DNA from: Cyanobacteria bacterium SIG26
GTDB taxonomy: Bacteria > Cyanobacteriota > Vampirovibrionia > Gastranaerophilales > Gastranaerophilaceae
Length of the DNA stretch: 64,000 nt
Reading direction: 5' to 3'
Assembly: GCA_015152555.1 (NCBI GenBank)
Contig: SUTS01000011.1
Coordinates: 22,111 to 86,110 of the forward strand
Shown here in pieces: positions 16,812 to 27,007 of this stretch. Position numbers and translations under genes: made by a program. Position 1 is the stretch's first letter; each line of letters starts with the position of its first letter. Under the pieces are notes generated by a model. The model saw only the letters and a list, made by a program, of their open reading frames with translations, searched no databases and was not told where the DNA came from.

Positions 16812-18442
16812 TAGTTACCTCCGTTTAAAATACCTTTATCATCAACGGTAGCAGTTTCTGCAACCGGAGTTGGCTCAACTATTTCTAAGGATTCGGAATG
16901 CCACTTTTTATAAATCAATTTACCTAGATTGTGTCTTTGGCAATAAGCTTTAAGTTCTTTTTTAACTTCAGGAGCTAAGATATAAAGAACAATAACGTTT
17001 GGCACACACATAGCAACCATCATCGCATCAGTGATATTGATAATAGAATCAACATTCATCGCAGAACCAATAATGATAAATAAACAATAAATAATATTAA
17101 ATGTTAATACACGTTTTTTACCTTCACCGAGTAAGAAAGTCCACGCTTTTTGACCGTAATAAGCCCAAGAAATCAAAGTAGACATCGCAAATAAAACAGC
17201 GATAATAGATAGAATGATTGGGAAGAAAGATATTACGGATTGGAAAGCTGCAGATGCAAGTTCAATTCCATTAGGGTTAGGAGTTATACCAGCATGTCGA
17301 GCGGCTTCAACCGTAGCGACAGCAGGTTTCCATGCTCCGGTTACAACAATTACAACAGAAGTAAACAAGCATAATACCCCGGTTAAGAAAGTTTCCAATA
17401 AAGCAACAAACCCTTGAGAAACAGTTTCTTTAGTTTGAGCAGCCGCATAAACAATAGCCGCAGCCCCAGTACCAGCTTCGTTAGATTGAACAGAGCGTCT
17501 TAAGCCTAAAATCAAAACTCCCAAAAATCCAACAGAAACTGCTTTAGGAGAAAAAGCTTCTTGTAAAATTAAGCCTAAAGCTGCAGGAATACCTTTTATA
17601 TTAACTAACATAACTATTAATCCGGAGATAATATACAATAAACACATTGCAGGAGTCAAAATTGTAGTAACTCTTGCGATACCTTTAATACCACCCATTA
17701 CAACCAAACCAATAAGAATAGCAGCGATAGTACCGACAATCCACGCATAACCGTGTAAAATACTACTTTCACCACCTGTAATAAAAATTAATTGATGAGC
17801 AGTTTGATTGATTTGAATCATATTACCACCAGTAATACCGCCACCAATACAAAGTATAGCGAAAAGTACGGATAAAGGTTGACCTAATTTTCTCAACCCT
17901 TTTCTTGTTAAACCGTGAGCGATATAGTGCATTGGTCCGCCCGAAACTGAACCATCGAGGTTAAATCTTCTATATTTAACAGCCAAAGTAGCTTCAACGA
18001 ATTTAATTGACATACCTAAAATTGCACCTGCGAAAATCCAAAATGCAGCACCAGGTCCACCGAGCGAAATAGAAATTGCAACCCCTGCAATTGACCCAAT
18101 ACCAATAGTTCCTGATAAAGCAGTAGCCAAAGCTTGGAATGAAGAAACTTCACCACAATCATCACCTTTTTCACCAGGTTTAATAATTAAATCAATAGCG
18201 TGTTTGAAACCCCAAGCTGCAATACCTCTGTAATAGAACGTGAAGAAAATCCCTGCAATAAGAATCCATAATACGATAATAGGAATTTCCATATTAAAGA
18301 TTTTAATTGGGAAAAATATAAATTTAGCGATGGCATCTGTAACAGGCGCAATATTTTTATCGATAAATTGGTCAACGTTCATTGCCCAAACACTTTGCAT
18401 ACTGCACAGTAGCATCATTAAAAAAGTTAAAAATTTCTTCAT
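16811..18442 (-). CDS. AGCS-family sodium:alanine/glycine symporter
   Basis: FQALATALSGTIGIGSIAGVAISISLGGPGAAFWIF; QSNEAGTGAAAIVYAAAQTKE. Confidence 0.93.
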   Translation of the reverse strand: MKKFLTFLMMLLCSMQSVWAMNVDQFIDKNIAPVTDAIAKFIFFPIKIFNMEIPIIVLWILIAGIFFTFYYRGIAAWGFKHAIDLIIKPGEKGDDCGEVSSFQALATALSGTIGIGSIAGVAISISLGGPGAAFWIFAGAILGMSIKFVEATLAVKYRRFNLDGSVSGGPMHYIAHGLTRKGLRKLGQPLSVLFAILCIGGGITGGNMIQINQTAHQLIFITGGESSILHGYAWIVGTIAAILIGLVVMGGIKGIARVTTILTPAMCLLYIISGLIVMLVNIKGIPAALGLILQEAFSPKAVSVGFLGVLILGLRRSVQSNEAGTGAAAIVYAAAQTKETVSQGFVALLETFLTGVLCLFTSVVIVVTGAWKPAVATVEAARHAGITPNPNGIELASAAFQSVISFFPIILSIIAVLFAMSTLISWAYYGQKAWTFLLGEGKKRVLTFNIIYCLFIIIGSAMNVDSIINITDAMMVAMCVPNVIVLYILAPEVKKELKAYCQRHNLGKLIYKKWHSESLEIVEPTPVAETATVDDKGILNGGN

Positions 18443-18574
18443 CTTCTATCAATCCTTTCAAGTTCATAAAAAGGCTACTTACCTTAGGGTAAACCAACCA
18501 TAATTACTAAAATTATAGCAGAAACATGCCGGCAAAGCCGTTAGATAGAACATGTTGTTACTATCTGTTACATA

Positions 18575-18612
18575 AAACCAAAGCGGCGGGCTGATTACAC
18601 AGCCCGCCGCAA
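18575..18612 (-). terminator. intrinsic terminator-like hairpin downstream of the SNF2 gene
   Basis: GCGGCGGGCTG-TGTAAT-CAGCCCGCCGC on minus strand followed by TTTGGTTTT. Confidence 0.7.
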
Positions 18613-18701
18613 AAATATTTAATTCTCAAATATAATTAGTAATTGATTTTCCAACCATCATATTTAAGTTTTATGTTTTTTATCATACTAGCGCTTTATA
18701 G

Positions 18702-21701
18702 TTATGCTGATAAAGTAAATATTTCGTAAATTTCTTCATCAGTAAGCTCTGTAATAATTTTTTCACCTTCGTAAACTGCTAAATCTGCCAACTCTTTTTT
18801 AGATTTAAGCATTTCATCAATTTTTTCTTCAAAAGTACCCAGAGTTATCATACGGTGAACCATTACATTTTTGTCTTGACCAATACGGTATGTACGGTCA
18901 GTTGCCTGATCTTCAACGGCCGGATTCCACCATAGGTCATAGTGTATCACGTTAGTTGCACTTGTTAAGTTCAACCCTGTACCGCCTGCTTTTAATGATA
19001 AAATCATAACTTTGCAATTCTCATCAGTCTGGAATTTTTCAATTAATTCTTCACGTTGAGGGACTGTCAAACTACCGTGGAAAAATAGCGGTTCGGTGTT
19101 GCATTCTTGAGAGATTACATTACATAAAATGTCGCCCATCTCTTTGTATTGTGTAAAGATAAGTGTTTTTTCACCGTTATCAATAATACTTTGCACTAAA
19201 TCAATACATTTTTCCATTTTGCCGGAAAGTTCTCTACCCATTTCACCAGATTTCAAGAACTGATATGGGTGGTTACAAATTTGTTTTAATGCCGTAATAA
19301 GTTTAAAGATATTACCACGTCTATTAACACCGGTAAATCCGCTGATTTTTGTCATCATTTCATTAAGTGTTTTTTCATATAAAACAGCCTGAGCTTTTGA
19401 CAAGTAGCAATATTCATTAAGTACCATTTTTTCAGGTAAGTCTGAAATAACATTTTTATCAGTTTTTAAACGTCTTAAAACAAATGGAGAAATTGACATC
19501 CTCAATTTGCTCGCTCTAGTATGCTCTTTGAATCTTTCAATAGGAATTGCATAACTTTTTTGGAATTCCCTTAAAGAACCTAAATAACCTTTATTAATGA
19601 AATCAAATATACTCCACAATTCAGTTAATCTATTTTCAACAGGAGTACCGGTCATTGCAATTTTTACATCAGATTTCAACATCTTAATTGCAAGAGTTTG
19701 TGCCGTATCAGGGTTTTTGATATTTTGAGCTTCGTCAACAATAATTACGTTCCAAGTGTGTTTTTTTAATTCTTCAACATCAATTCTCATAATGGCATAA
19801 GTTGTTAGAATTACGTCGTGATTTATATCAAGCTGTCTATCCGCACCGTGATAAATTGTTGCATCAAGATTTGGAGCAAATAATTGTAATTCTTTCATCC
19901 AGTTACCCATCAACGTTGTAGGGCAAATTACAAGAACCGGTTTTTTAAGTTTGCCTTCTTCTTTCATTTTTAAAAGTAAACTTATAACTTGAATTGTTTT
20001 ACCTAACCCCATATCATCGGCCATACATGCACCAAAGCCTTTTGATACGTTTGTCCATAACCATTTTAAACCAATTTCTTGGTATGGTCTTAATTCCCCA
20101 TTAAGATCTTTTGGTATAGTCATATCAACCGGTTTTGTAAAATCAGAAAGAACTCTTGCAAATGCTGCATCGTAATCAAAATCATATTGATCTATTTGAC
20201 CTGATAATGACGCGTGGATAAGTTCCATTCTGGACATGGACTTGAAGTTTGCTTTTGCAATTTGTTCAAAAATCTTTTTGCTTTCATCTTGGTCAATCAA
20301 TACATATTTATTTTTGTATTTAATTAATCCGTTATTGTTTTCAAGTAGTTTTTGGTATTCTTCCATAGAAATTTTTTCGTTGCCGATAGCAATTTCGTAC
20401 GTGAAGTCTAATATATCGTCTAATGATAGTTTTGAAGATGATGTTTGGTTATTGATTAAATCTGACAAATCACCTGAACGAGACTCTTTAACTTTTGCAT
20501 TGATTGAAGCTCTTGGTATAACGATATTAGCTAATTCTTTAGGTAAGACTACTTCAATTTGTGCTTTTTGTAAATAATATGCTGTTTGAGTAATGATTTT
20601 ATAAACTTCGTTTAAGTTAAAATCAAGATACAATTTATCTTCATCTTCAAACAAATCTTCCAGTTCAGGCATATAACGCAATGCGTAATTTAATTGTTTT
20701 TCAATGATTCGAGAAATATCTGATGCTTTTGCGCCAAAAACTTCTTCATCAGTATAAAGCTTATCAATCAATACACTTTCATCAGTTTTTCTATTCTTAA
20801 TATGTACTTTCAATCTAAATATTTCGTCTTCTTGTTTTTCTATTTTGAAAAATGGGATAACATCATATTTGCCAAGATACAATTCATCAAACCACTGAGC
20901 AAAGCTTTCTGCTAAATCCTTACCCTTCAATACTGCACGTTGTTCCAAATCTTTTAACAAATATGTGCCAGATTTTACATCTTTAAATCTGTACATTTTT
21001 ATACCCAAGAATTTGTATATTACGTAATTTAGATACGTATAAATGAATTCGTATACAAAATCTTTAGGTTTTTCACCTTCGATAAACAAATCTTCTGGCA
21101 TACATTCTTCAAATTGATTGATAATACGTGCCATTTTTTGATTGTTAATAATTGGCTCATAAACGATTCTAAACATTTGATTGTAACGTTTTACAGTTGG
21201 TATAAAATATAATTTCTCAATTAATTTCATTACAAAATATGTTAATTTATTCAGATAAATAAACGTTGGACTTAAATCATCCAAGTCCACAACATTCCCA
21301 AATCCACCAAAATAATCCATCACCAAATCCCAAGCCATAAAATATCCAACCTTATCGCCTAAGACTTCTGACTTAAATCTAAACAAAGAGCCTTTTGATT
21401 TCAAATAATATTGAAAATTGTTTGTTGGAGTAACAAAGAAAGATAATTTTCCAGCTTTATTGATTAAATGAAAATGAGTATTTCTTGTTGGAGGATTTGG
21501 ACTCAAAAATATTCCTGCAAATTCATCTTCTATGATTTGATAAATCATACTCAAAGTATAACGAAAATCCTTATTTTTAAAATTTTCCGGATTTTCACTC
21601 AAATTAAAAAACAACTCATCTACATTATTCTTTTTAAACGAAAAATCAATATCTAAATTTTCAATTTTATTTGTCATATTTTTACCTTTTTTAAAACTCA
21701 T
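18702..21701 (-). CDS. SNF2-family DEAD/DEAH helicase
   Basis: ACMADDMGLGKTIQVISLLL, DEAQNIKNP, LKAGGTGLNLTSATNVIHYDLWWNPAVEDQATDRTYRIGQ; alternative ATG at 21677. Confidence 0.95.
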   Translation of the reverse strand: MSFKKGKNMTNKIENLDIDFSFKKNNVDELFFNLSENPENFKNKDFRYTLSMIYQIIEDEFAGIFLSPNPPTRNTHFHLINKAGKLSFFVTPTNNFQYYLKSKGSLFRFKSEVLGDKVGYFMAWDLVMDYFGGFGNVVDLDDLSPTFIYLNKLTYFVMKLIEKLYFIPTVKRYNQMFRIVYEPIINNQKMARIINQFEECMPEDLFIEGEKPKDFVYEFIYTYLNYVIYKFLGIKMYRFKDVKSGTYLLKDLEQRAVLKGKDLAESFAQWFDELYLGKYDVIPFFKIEKQEDEIFRLKVHIKNRKTDESVLIDKLYTDEEVFGAKASDISRIIEKQLNYALRYMPELEDLFEDEDKLYLDFNLNEVYKIITQTAYYLQKAQIEVVLPKELANIVIPRASINAKVKESRSGDLSDLINNQTSSSKLSLDDILDFTYEIAIGNEKISMEEYQKLLENNNGLIKYKNKYVLIDQDESKKIFEQIAKANFKSMSRMELIHASLSGQIDQYDFDYDAAFARVLSDFTKPVDMTIPKDLNGELRPYQEIGLKWLWTNVSKGFGACMADDMGLGKTIQVISLLLKMKEEGKLKKPVLVICPTTLMGNWMKELQLFAPNLDATIYHGADRQLDINHDVILTTYAIMRIDVEELKKHTWNVIIVDEAQNIKNPDTAQTLAIKMLKSDVKIAMTGTPVENRLTELWSIFDFINKGYLGSLREFQKSYAIPIERFKEHTRASKLRMSISPFVLRRLKTDKNVISDLPEKMVLNEYCYLSKAQAVLYEKTLNEMMTKISGFTGVNRRGNIFKLITALKQICNHPYQFLKSGEMGRELSGKMEKCIDLVQSIIDNGEKTLIFTQYKEMGDILCNVISQECNTEPLFFHGSLTVPQREELIEKFQTDENCKVMILSLKAGGTGLNLTSATNVIHYDLWWNPAVEDQATDRTYRIGQDKNVMVHRMITLGTFEEKIDEMLKSKKELADLAVYEGEKIITELTDEEIYEIFTLSA

Positions 21702-21715
21702 CCAGCAATTGCTTG

Positions 21716-21746
21716 AAAGACGTTAAGCAAAAGCTTAACGTCTTTT
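21716..21746. terminator. intrinsic terminator downstream of gpmI
   Basis: AAAGACGTTAAGC-AAAA-GCTTAACGTCTTTT. Confidence 0.85.
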
Positions 21747-21756
21747 CGAATATTAT

Positions 21757-23283
21757 TTATTTAATTAACGATTGACCAGTCATTTCTTTTGGTTGATCAA
21801 TACCAAACAACTGCAACACAGTTGGCGCAACATCACACAAAGCACCAGTTTCTCTCAACTCTAATTCTTCTGGAGCATTAATCATCACAAATGGAACTTC
21901 ATTTGTCGTATGCGCAGTTTGAGGTTTGCCTGTAGATTCATCAACCATAGTTTCTGAATTACCGTGATCAGCAGTTAGTAACATAACAATATCTTTTTCT
22001 TTACAAGCTTTTGCGATTTTGCCAACACATTTATCAACTACCTGACAAGCTTTTGCAGCAGCTTCGATATCGCCAGTATGTCCTACCATATCAGGGTTTG
22101 CAAAATTTACCAAAATAAACTGATATTTGCTATCATCAATTGCTTTTAATACATTTTCGCAAACTTCAAAAGCGCTCATTTCAGGTTGCAAATCGTATGT
22201 CGCAACTTTTGGAGACGCAACTAAGACTCGGGTTTCGTGAGGCTGAGGTTCATCAATTCCTCCGTTAAAGAAAAATGTTACGTGTGCGTATTTTTCAGTT
22301 TCTGCTGTTCTGAATTGATTTATTCCATTCGCTTCCAAAACATCACCTAAAATATTCACTAATTTTTCTTTAGGGAACGCTACAGGGTATGTAAATGTCG
22401 CTTCGTAACTTGTCATTGTTGTGTATAAAATGTTTTTCAAAACTTTTTTTCTGTCAAAGCCATCAAAATCAACAAAATTCATTGCTTTAGTAATTTCTCT
22501 TGCTCTATCAGGTCTATAATTAAAGAAAATTATCGAATCATTATCTTTGATTCTAGATTCTTCACCACCTATTACTGTTGGTAACACAAATTCGTCATTT
22601 TCGCCTTTAGCGTATGAATTTTTAACACCTTCAATAGCAGTTGCTGCGTGCTCGCCTTCACCTAACAATAGCGCGTTATAACCCTTTTCAACTCTATCCC
22701 AACGATTGTCTCGGTCCATTATGTAGTAACGGCCGATTACTGTTGCAATTGGAGGCAAGTCGTATTTTTTAAGCTCGTTTTCCACTATTTCTAAATATTC
22801 GCAAGCACTCGCTGGTGGCGTATCACGACCATCTAAAAATGCGTGTACATACACTTTTGTTAATCCACTTTCTGATGCCATTTTGATTAATGCCAATAAA
22901 TGATCCAATGATGAGTGAACTCCACCTGTTGAAACCAAACCATAAATATGTAAGCTTGAATCATTTTTCTTTGCATGTTCAATTGCTGCCAAAAATCTTT
23001 CATTTTTGAAAAAGCTACCATCTTTAATAGCATTATTTATCTTTGATAAATCTTGATATACAATTCTACCTGCACCTAAATTCAAATGGCCAACTTCGGA
23101 ATTCCCCATTTGGCCTTCTGGCAAACCAACGTTTTCACCATCAGCTTTAATTTTAATAAACTTTTCTTCTTTTTCTAATTGTGGAACATAAATTGGGTGT
23201 GCCAATTTTGTCGCATCATATTTTTCTGAACCGGTTGAAATACCCCAACCATCCATAATACATAGCAATACTCTTTCTGCCAT
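21757..23283 (-). CDS. gpmI: 2,3-bisphosphoglycerate-independent phosphoglycerate mutase
   Basis: MDGWGIS, GQMGNSEVGHLNLGAGR, LLTADHGNSETM. Confidence 0.97.
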   Translation of the reverse strand: MAERVLLCIMDGWGISTGSEKYDATKLAHPIYVPQLEKEEKFIKIKADGENVGLPEGQMGNSEVGHLNLGAGRIVYQDLSKINNAIKDGSFFKNERFLAAIEHAKKNDSSLHIYGLVSTGGVHSSLDHLLALIKMASESGLTKVYVHAFLDGRDTPPASACEYLEIVENELKKYDLPPIATVIGRYYIMDRDNRWDRVEKGYNALLLGEGEHAATAIEGVKNSYAKGENDEFVLPTVIGGEESRIKDNDSIIFFNYRPDRAREITKAMNFVDFDGFDRKKVLKNILYTTMTSYEATFTYPVAFPKEKLVNILGDVLEANGINQFRTAETEKYAHVTFFFNGGIDEPQPHETRVLVASPKVATYDLQPEMSAFEVCENVLKAIDDSKYQFILVNFANPDMVGHTGDIEAAAKACQVVDKCVGKIAKACKEKDIVMLLTADHGNSETMVDESTGKPQTAHTTNEVPFVMINAPEELELRETGALCDVAPTVLQLFGIDQPKEMTGQSLIK

Positions 23284-23440
23284 TTTTAATCCCTTCTTTT
23301 TCTCTGCACGTTAGAAAAATTTTATCAAGAACATATCCCAAAAACAAGAGGGTGAGGGGTGAATATTCTTATTGTTTTTTGGTTCATTTTTAATCTCTTG
23401 TATTTATGTTAAAATTAGATGAAAAAGTATGAGGGAAATT

Positions 23441-24280
23441 ATGAATAACACAATTAAAGTTACAAAAATGCAGGGTTGCGGAAATGATTTTGTAGTATTA
23501 GATTATGAGGAATTTGAAAAAGCTAATCTACCGATGGATGAACTTGCAAAAAAGTTATGTGACAGAAATTTTGGTATTGGAGCAGACGGGATGATAATTC
23601 CTGATAAAACTCCAAATGGCTTAACAGATATTGCTTGGCATTTTTATAATTCAGATGGAACCACTGCGCAAATGTGTGGAAATGGTATGAGATGCTTTGC
23701 AAAATACGTATATGATAAAAAACTTGTTAATAAAAAAGAGTTCAGCGTTGAGACCTTAGCAGGAATTATTAAACCTCAAATACTTGAGGATGGTAATGTC
23801 AAAGTAAATATGGGTACTCCAATTCTTCAAGATGAAAAAATCCCGTTTAATGGTGAAAAAGTAATTAAAATTAAAGACAAGGAATTTGAAATTACACCGG
23901 TTTCTATGGGGAATCCGCATTGCATAATTTTTACTGACGAAGATCCTATGTATTTGGCGCAAAATTATGGTCCAGATATTGAAAAACACCCATATTTCCC
24001 TGAAAAAACCAATACGGAATTTGTAAAAATAATTTCTCGTCGAGAAATTGATATGCGAGTTTATGAACGCGGTTGCGGCATCACACTAGCTTGCGGTACT
24101 GGAGCATGCGCAAGTGTAGTTGCTTCTGTTTTAAATAACTTAACAGAACAAAACGTAAAAGTTAATTTACTTGGTGGGGCTGTAAACATTGAGTGGAGCG
24201 GAACTCGCGAAAACCCAAGTGAAGATATTTTTTTAATAGGTCCTGCAAATTATACTTTTACTGCAGATTACATGTTGTAA
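23441..24280 (+). CDS. dapF: diaminopimelate epimerase
   Basis: MQGCGNDFVVLDY, NSDGTTAQMCGNGMRCFAKY, RGCGITLACGTGACAS. Confidence 0.97.
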   Translation: MNNTIKVTKMQGCGNDFVVLDYEEFEKANLPMDELAKKLCDRNFGIGADGMIIPDKTPNGLTDIAWHFYNSDGTTAQMCGNGMRCFAKYVYDKKLVNKKEFSVETLAGIIKPQILEDGNVKVNMGTPILQDEKIPFNGEKVIKIKDKEFEITPVSMGNPHCIIFTDEDPMYLAQNYGPDIEKHPYFPEKTNTEFVKIISRREIDMRVYERGCGITLACGTGACASVVASVLNNLTEQNVKVNLLGGAVNIEWSGTRENPSEDIFLIGPANYTFTADYML

Positions 24281-24345
24281 ATATTTGTTTTTTCATGATA
24301 TGATTGAAACATACACTAGAGAAATAGTAAAAGGAGAAAGATAAA

Positions 24346-24645
24346 ATGAAAAATTACGAATTATTAGCTATATTCAAACCTAATTTGGATGCAGAAGAAG
24401 TTGATAAAGCTATCGAAAAATTGAACGCACAAATCACTGAATTCGGTGGAAATGTTGTTTCTACTGATAAAACTGGTAGAAAAAAACTTGCTTATGAAGT
24501 TCAAAGCTTCAGAGATGGTTTCTTTACTACAACTATTTTAACATTACCTGCAGATAAAGTTGCTGAATTCAAAAGACAATTGAGATTAAACGACAGCGTT
24601 CTTAGAACAATGTTTATGGAAGCATCTGAAAAAGCTTCTGTTTAA
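24346..24645 (+). CDS. rpsF: 30S ribosomal protein S6
   Basis: MKNYELLAIFKPNLDAEEVDKAIEKL; rpsF-ssb-rpsR order. Confidence 0.97.
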   Translation: MKNYELLAIFKPNLDAEEVDKAIEKLNAQITEFGGNVVSTDKTGRKKLAYEVQSFRDGFFTTTILTLPADKVAEFKRQLRLNDSVLRTMFMEASEKASV

Positions 24646-24686
24646 TTAAGTCAATAGATTATCCGTTAGAATAAAGGAAGTTTAAA

Positions 24687-25097
24687 ATGTCAATAGCAAA
24701 AGCAGTAGTTACAGGAATAGTTTATAAAACACCTAAAACAGGATATACTCAAAATAATGTTGCAGTTTCATCATTCGTTTTAAATGTTGGAACTCAAGAA
24801 GAAATTCTTGTAAGAGTTATATCAAAAAGACAATCCTTAGAATCTGTAGTTTCATCTTTAGCTAAAAACCAAAAAGTTTTAGTTGAAGGTAGACTGCAAA
24901 ATGGTGTTAGCAAAATGGATGACGGAACAGAAAAACGTGTTTTCGAAATTGAAGCATCAACAATTGAATTGATGGGTGCATCTGGTTCTTCATCTGATAG
25001 CAGTGACGACGGTGACATTTTGACTTTTGGTGATATGGATACATCATCAAGTGTTGATGCTGATGTTTTGATGGATGATGAAGAAGTTCCATTCTAG
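24687..25097 (+). CDS. ssb: single-stranded DNA-binding protein
   Basis: OB-fold protein with acidic tail ending DDEEVPF; between rpsF and rpsR. Confidence 0.88.
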   Translation: MSIAKAVVTGIVYKTPKTGYTQNNVAVSSFVLNVGTQEEILVRVISKRQSLESVVSSLAKNQKVLVEGRLQNGVSKMDDGTEKRVFEIEASTIELMGASGSSSDSSDDGDILTFGDMDTSSSVDADVLMDDEEVPF

Positions 25098-25111
25098 GAA
25101 TAAAGCACTAT

Positions 25112-25139
25112 TGTCATTCTGATTGGAACGAAAAATCTA
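25112..25139 (+). repeat. decayed half of a dispersed TCATTCTGAG..GAAGAATCT repeat
   Basis: TGTCATTCTGATTGGAACGAAAAATCTA resembles TGTCATTCTGAGCGGAGCGAAGAATCT at 54274-54300. Confidence 0.45.
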
Positions 25140-25193
25140 ACAAATAAAAATAAAAGTACACAAAATATAAGGCTAGAAAGGCAAATTAAGAAA

Positions 25194-25421
25194 ATGGCAA
25201 GACAAGAAGATAAGAAAAAACGTAAAAATTGCAGTCTTTGTGCTGATAAAGTTGAATCTATCGATTACAAAGATGCTGCAAAATTAAAAAGATACTTGAC
25301 AGAAGCTGGTAAAATTATTCCTCGTAGAATTACCGGCAACTGCGCAGCTCACCAAAGAATGATTGCAAAAGCAATCAAAAAAGCTAGAGAAGCTGCTATT
25401 ATTAGTTACGTTTTTGACTAA
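25194..25421 (+). CDS. rpsR: 30S ribosomal protein S18
   Basis: IDYKDAAKLKRYLTEAGKIIPRRITGNCAAHQRMIAKAIKKAREAAIISY. Confidence 0.97.
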   Translation: MARQEDKKKRKNCSLCADKVESIDYKDAAKLKRYLTEAGKIIPRRITGNCAAHQRMIAKAIKKAREAAIISYVFD

Positions 25422-25434
25422 TAAAAAGACAGAG

Positions 25435-25471
25435 AAAAGCGGCGGGTGTTATTTAACACCCGCCGCTTTTT
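25435..25471. terminator. bidirectional intrinsic terminator
   Basis: AAAAGCGGCGGGTGTT-ATTT-AACACCCGCCGCTTTTT. Confidence 0.92.
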
Positions 25472-25495
25472 AATTATTTATCTATCAAAGAAAAA

Positions 25496-25813
25496 TTAAA
25501 TTTCCTCGACTAGTAAATTATGCATTATGAAGTTTTTGTATTCAAGATAATCAATTTCTTTGTTATTATCAACATCGTATCTATCAAATTCATCAGATAA
25601 TTCTTGGATTTTTATCATCAATGCGTCCGGAGATTCTTTATCAAGAGATTTAATATCATTTAATAATAATTTTATAAAGCTTGCCATCCATTCATTTTTT
25701 GTTATGGTGTAACTTTTATCTGTATCATAGGTCAAAAAATCTTTTGCAATTTCTTCGTCAGTGAGACGTCTAAAACCGTTTGGAATATCATCTTTTTTTG
25801 TAATTATAAACAT
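25496..25813 (-). CDS. EF-hand protein
   Basis: Two EF-hand loops: DTDKSYTITKNE and DVDNNKEIDYLE. Confidence 0.75.
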   Translation of the reverse strand: MFIITKKDDIPNGFRRLTDEEIAKDFLTYDTDKSYTITKNEWMASFIKLLLNDIKSLDKESPDALMIKIQELSDEFDRYDVDNNKEIDYLEYKNFIMHNLLVEEI

Positions 25814-25824
25814 AAGCTATTCTC

Positions 25825-26994
25825 CTATATCGCACAAATTATATTTTTTATATCCTCATTTTGAACAGAAGATAATGCCAACTCTTTATCTTGTTGTGTT
25901 AATTCATTCATTCGTTTCAATATTTCTACTGATTTTAAAACAACTGTAGGATTGTTTGAATCTAATAGTGCACGTACATTTTCGGCACAATTTGTTAGTT
26001 CTAATGCTGTATAAACAAATTCGCTATCTTCATATAATTCTTCATCAATATAAGCATTCAATGCTTGTGTATTAATCGATGATAGTAATTTTTTTATTTC
26101 TAGGATTTCTTGTTTGGTTTCTTTGGTTTCATCAAACAGATATTCATCATTTTCGGTTAAGGTTTCAAATTTGTCTTTCAAGTTTGCTAAAACTACCGCA
26201 ATTTGAGAATCTAATTCTTCATTAATAAGTTTTTCAAGAATTTCATACAAATTAAAATCAAAAACTTGTGACAAACCTAAAATTTCGCCTAATCCATTGG
26301 TGATGTGGTTTAAAACATATAGTGCATCTGTTTTGCTTGTATTATATAATGAAAACCAATCTGTTAGGTACAGAACTTCACCGGCAAAATTTTCAGCCAT
26401 AGATGATTTTTTCATCGAGTCAATGATTTTGTTTACCGCTTCTTTATTCCCGTAAGAAACTAAAAATCTTACTGCATCTAATTTAATAAAATCGTCTGCG
26501 TTATCAAGCATTGCAATGGCTTGTTCGTAACAAGAGTTGTCACCTAATATTGCTAATGTAGATGCGCAATTTGAACTTAAATATGTATCGTCATCATAGG
26601 CGTATTCTTTTAATAAATCTATTGCTAATGGATCTTGTATGTATGAAAAATACTTCGCGCAGTATGTTTTTTCTGAAGTATTACCGTTTTTAAATATTTC
26701 TAATATTTCATCTGTTAAATCTTCGTTTGAAAATTTTACCAGTGTTGATACAATAAATTCTTCGTAGGATGGTGAATAATATTTCAAAAGGCTTAACAGG
26801 TTTTTATAATTAGAAGAATTGCAACATTTTTCCAATCTTGTCGCAACGTTTTGTTTAACAAAATCAAACAAAAAATCTTCCTTTTCAACTAATTCTGCGA
26901 AAAGTGCAACATCCGGTTTATTTATAAGACTACAAGCCACAGGTTCAAAATCTTTCGGATTTTTACCTGTCAATTTCTTTAAATCTTCGCTCAT
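25825..26994 (-). CDS. HEAT-repeat-like helical protein
   Basis: Repeated helical units such as DPLAIDLLKEYAYDDDTYLSSNCASTLAILGDNSCYEQAIAMLDNADDFIKLDAVRFLVSYG. Confidence 0.65.
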   Translation of the reverse strand: MSEDLKKLTGKNPKDFEPVACSLINKPDVALFAELVEKEDFLFDFVKQNVATRLEKCCNSSNYKNLLSLLKYYSPSYEEFIVSTLVKFSNEDLTDEILEIFKNGNTSEKTYCAKYFSYIQDPLAIDLLKEYAYDDDTYLSSNCASTLAILGDNSCYEQAIAMLDNADDFIKLDAVRFLVSYGNKEAVNKIIDSMKKSSMAENFAGEVLYLTDWFSLYNTSKTDALYVLNHITNGLGEILGLSQVFDFNLYEILEKLINEELDSQIAVVLANLKDKFETLTENDEYLFDETKETKQEILEIKKLLSSINTQALNAYIDEELYEDSEFVYTALELTNCAENVRALLDSNNPTVVLKSVEILKRMNELTQQDKELALSSVQNEDIKNIICAI

Positions 26995-27007
26995 AAGGAC
27001 AACCTTA

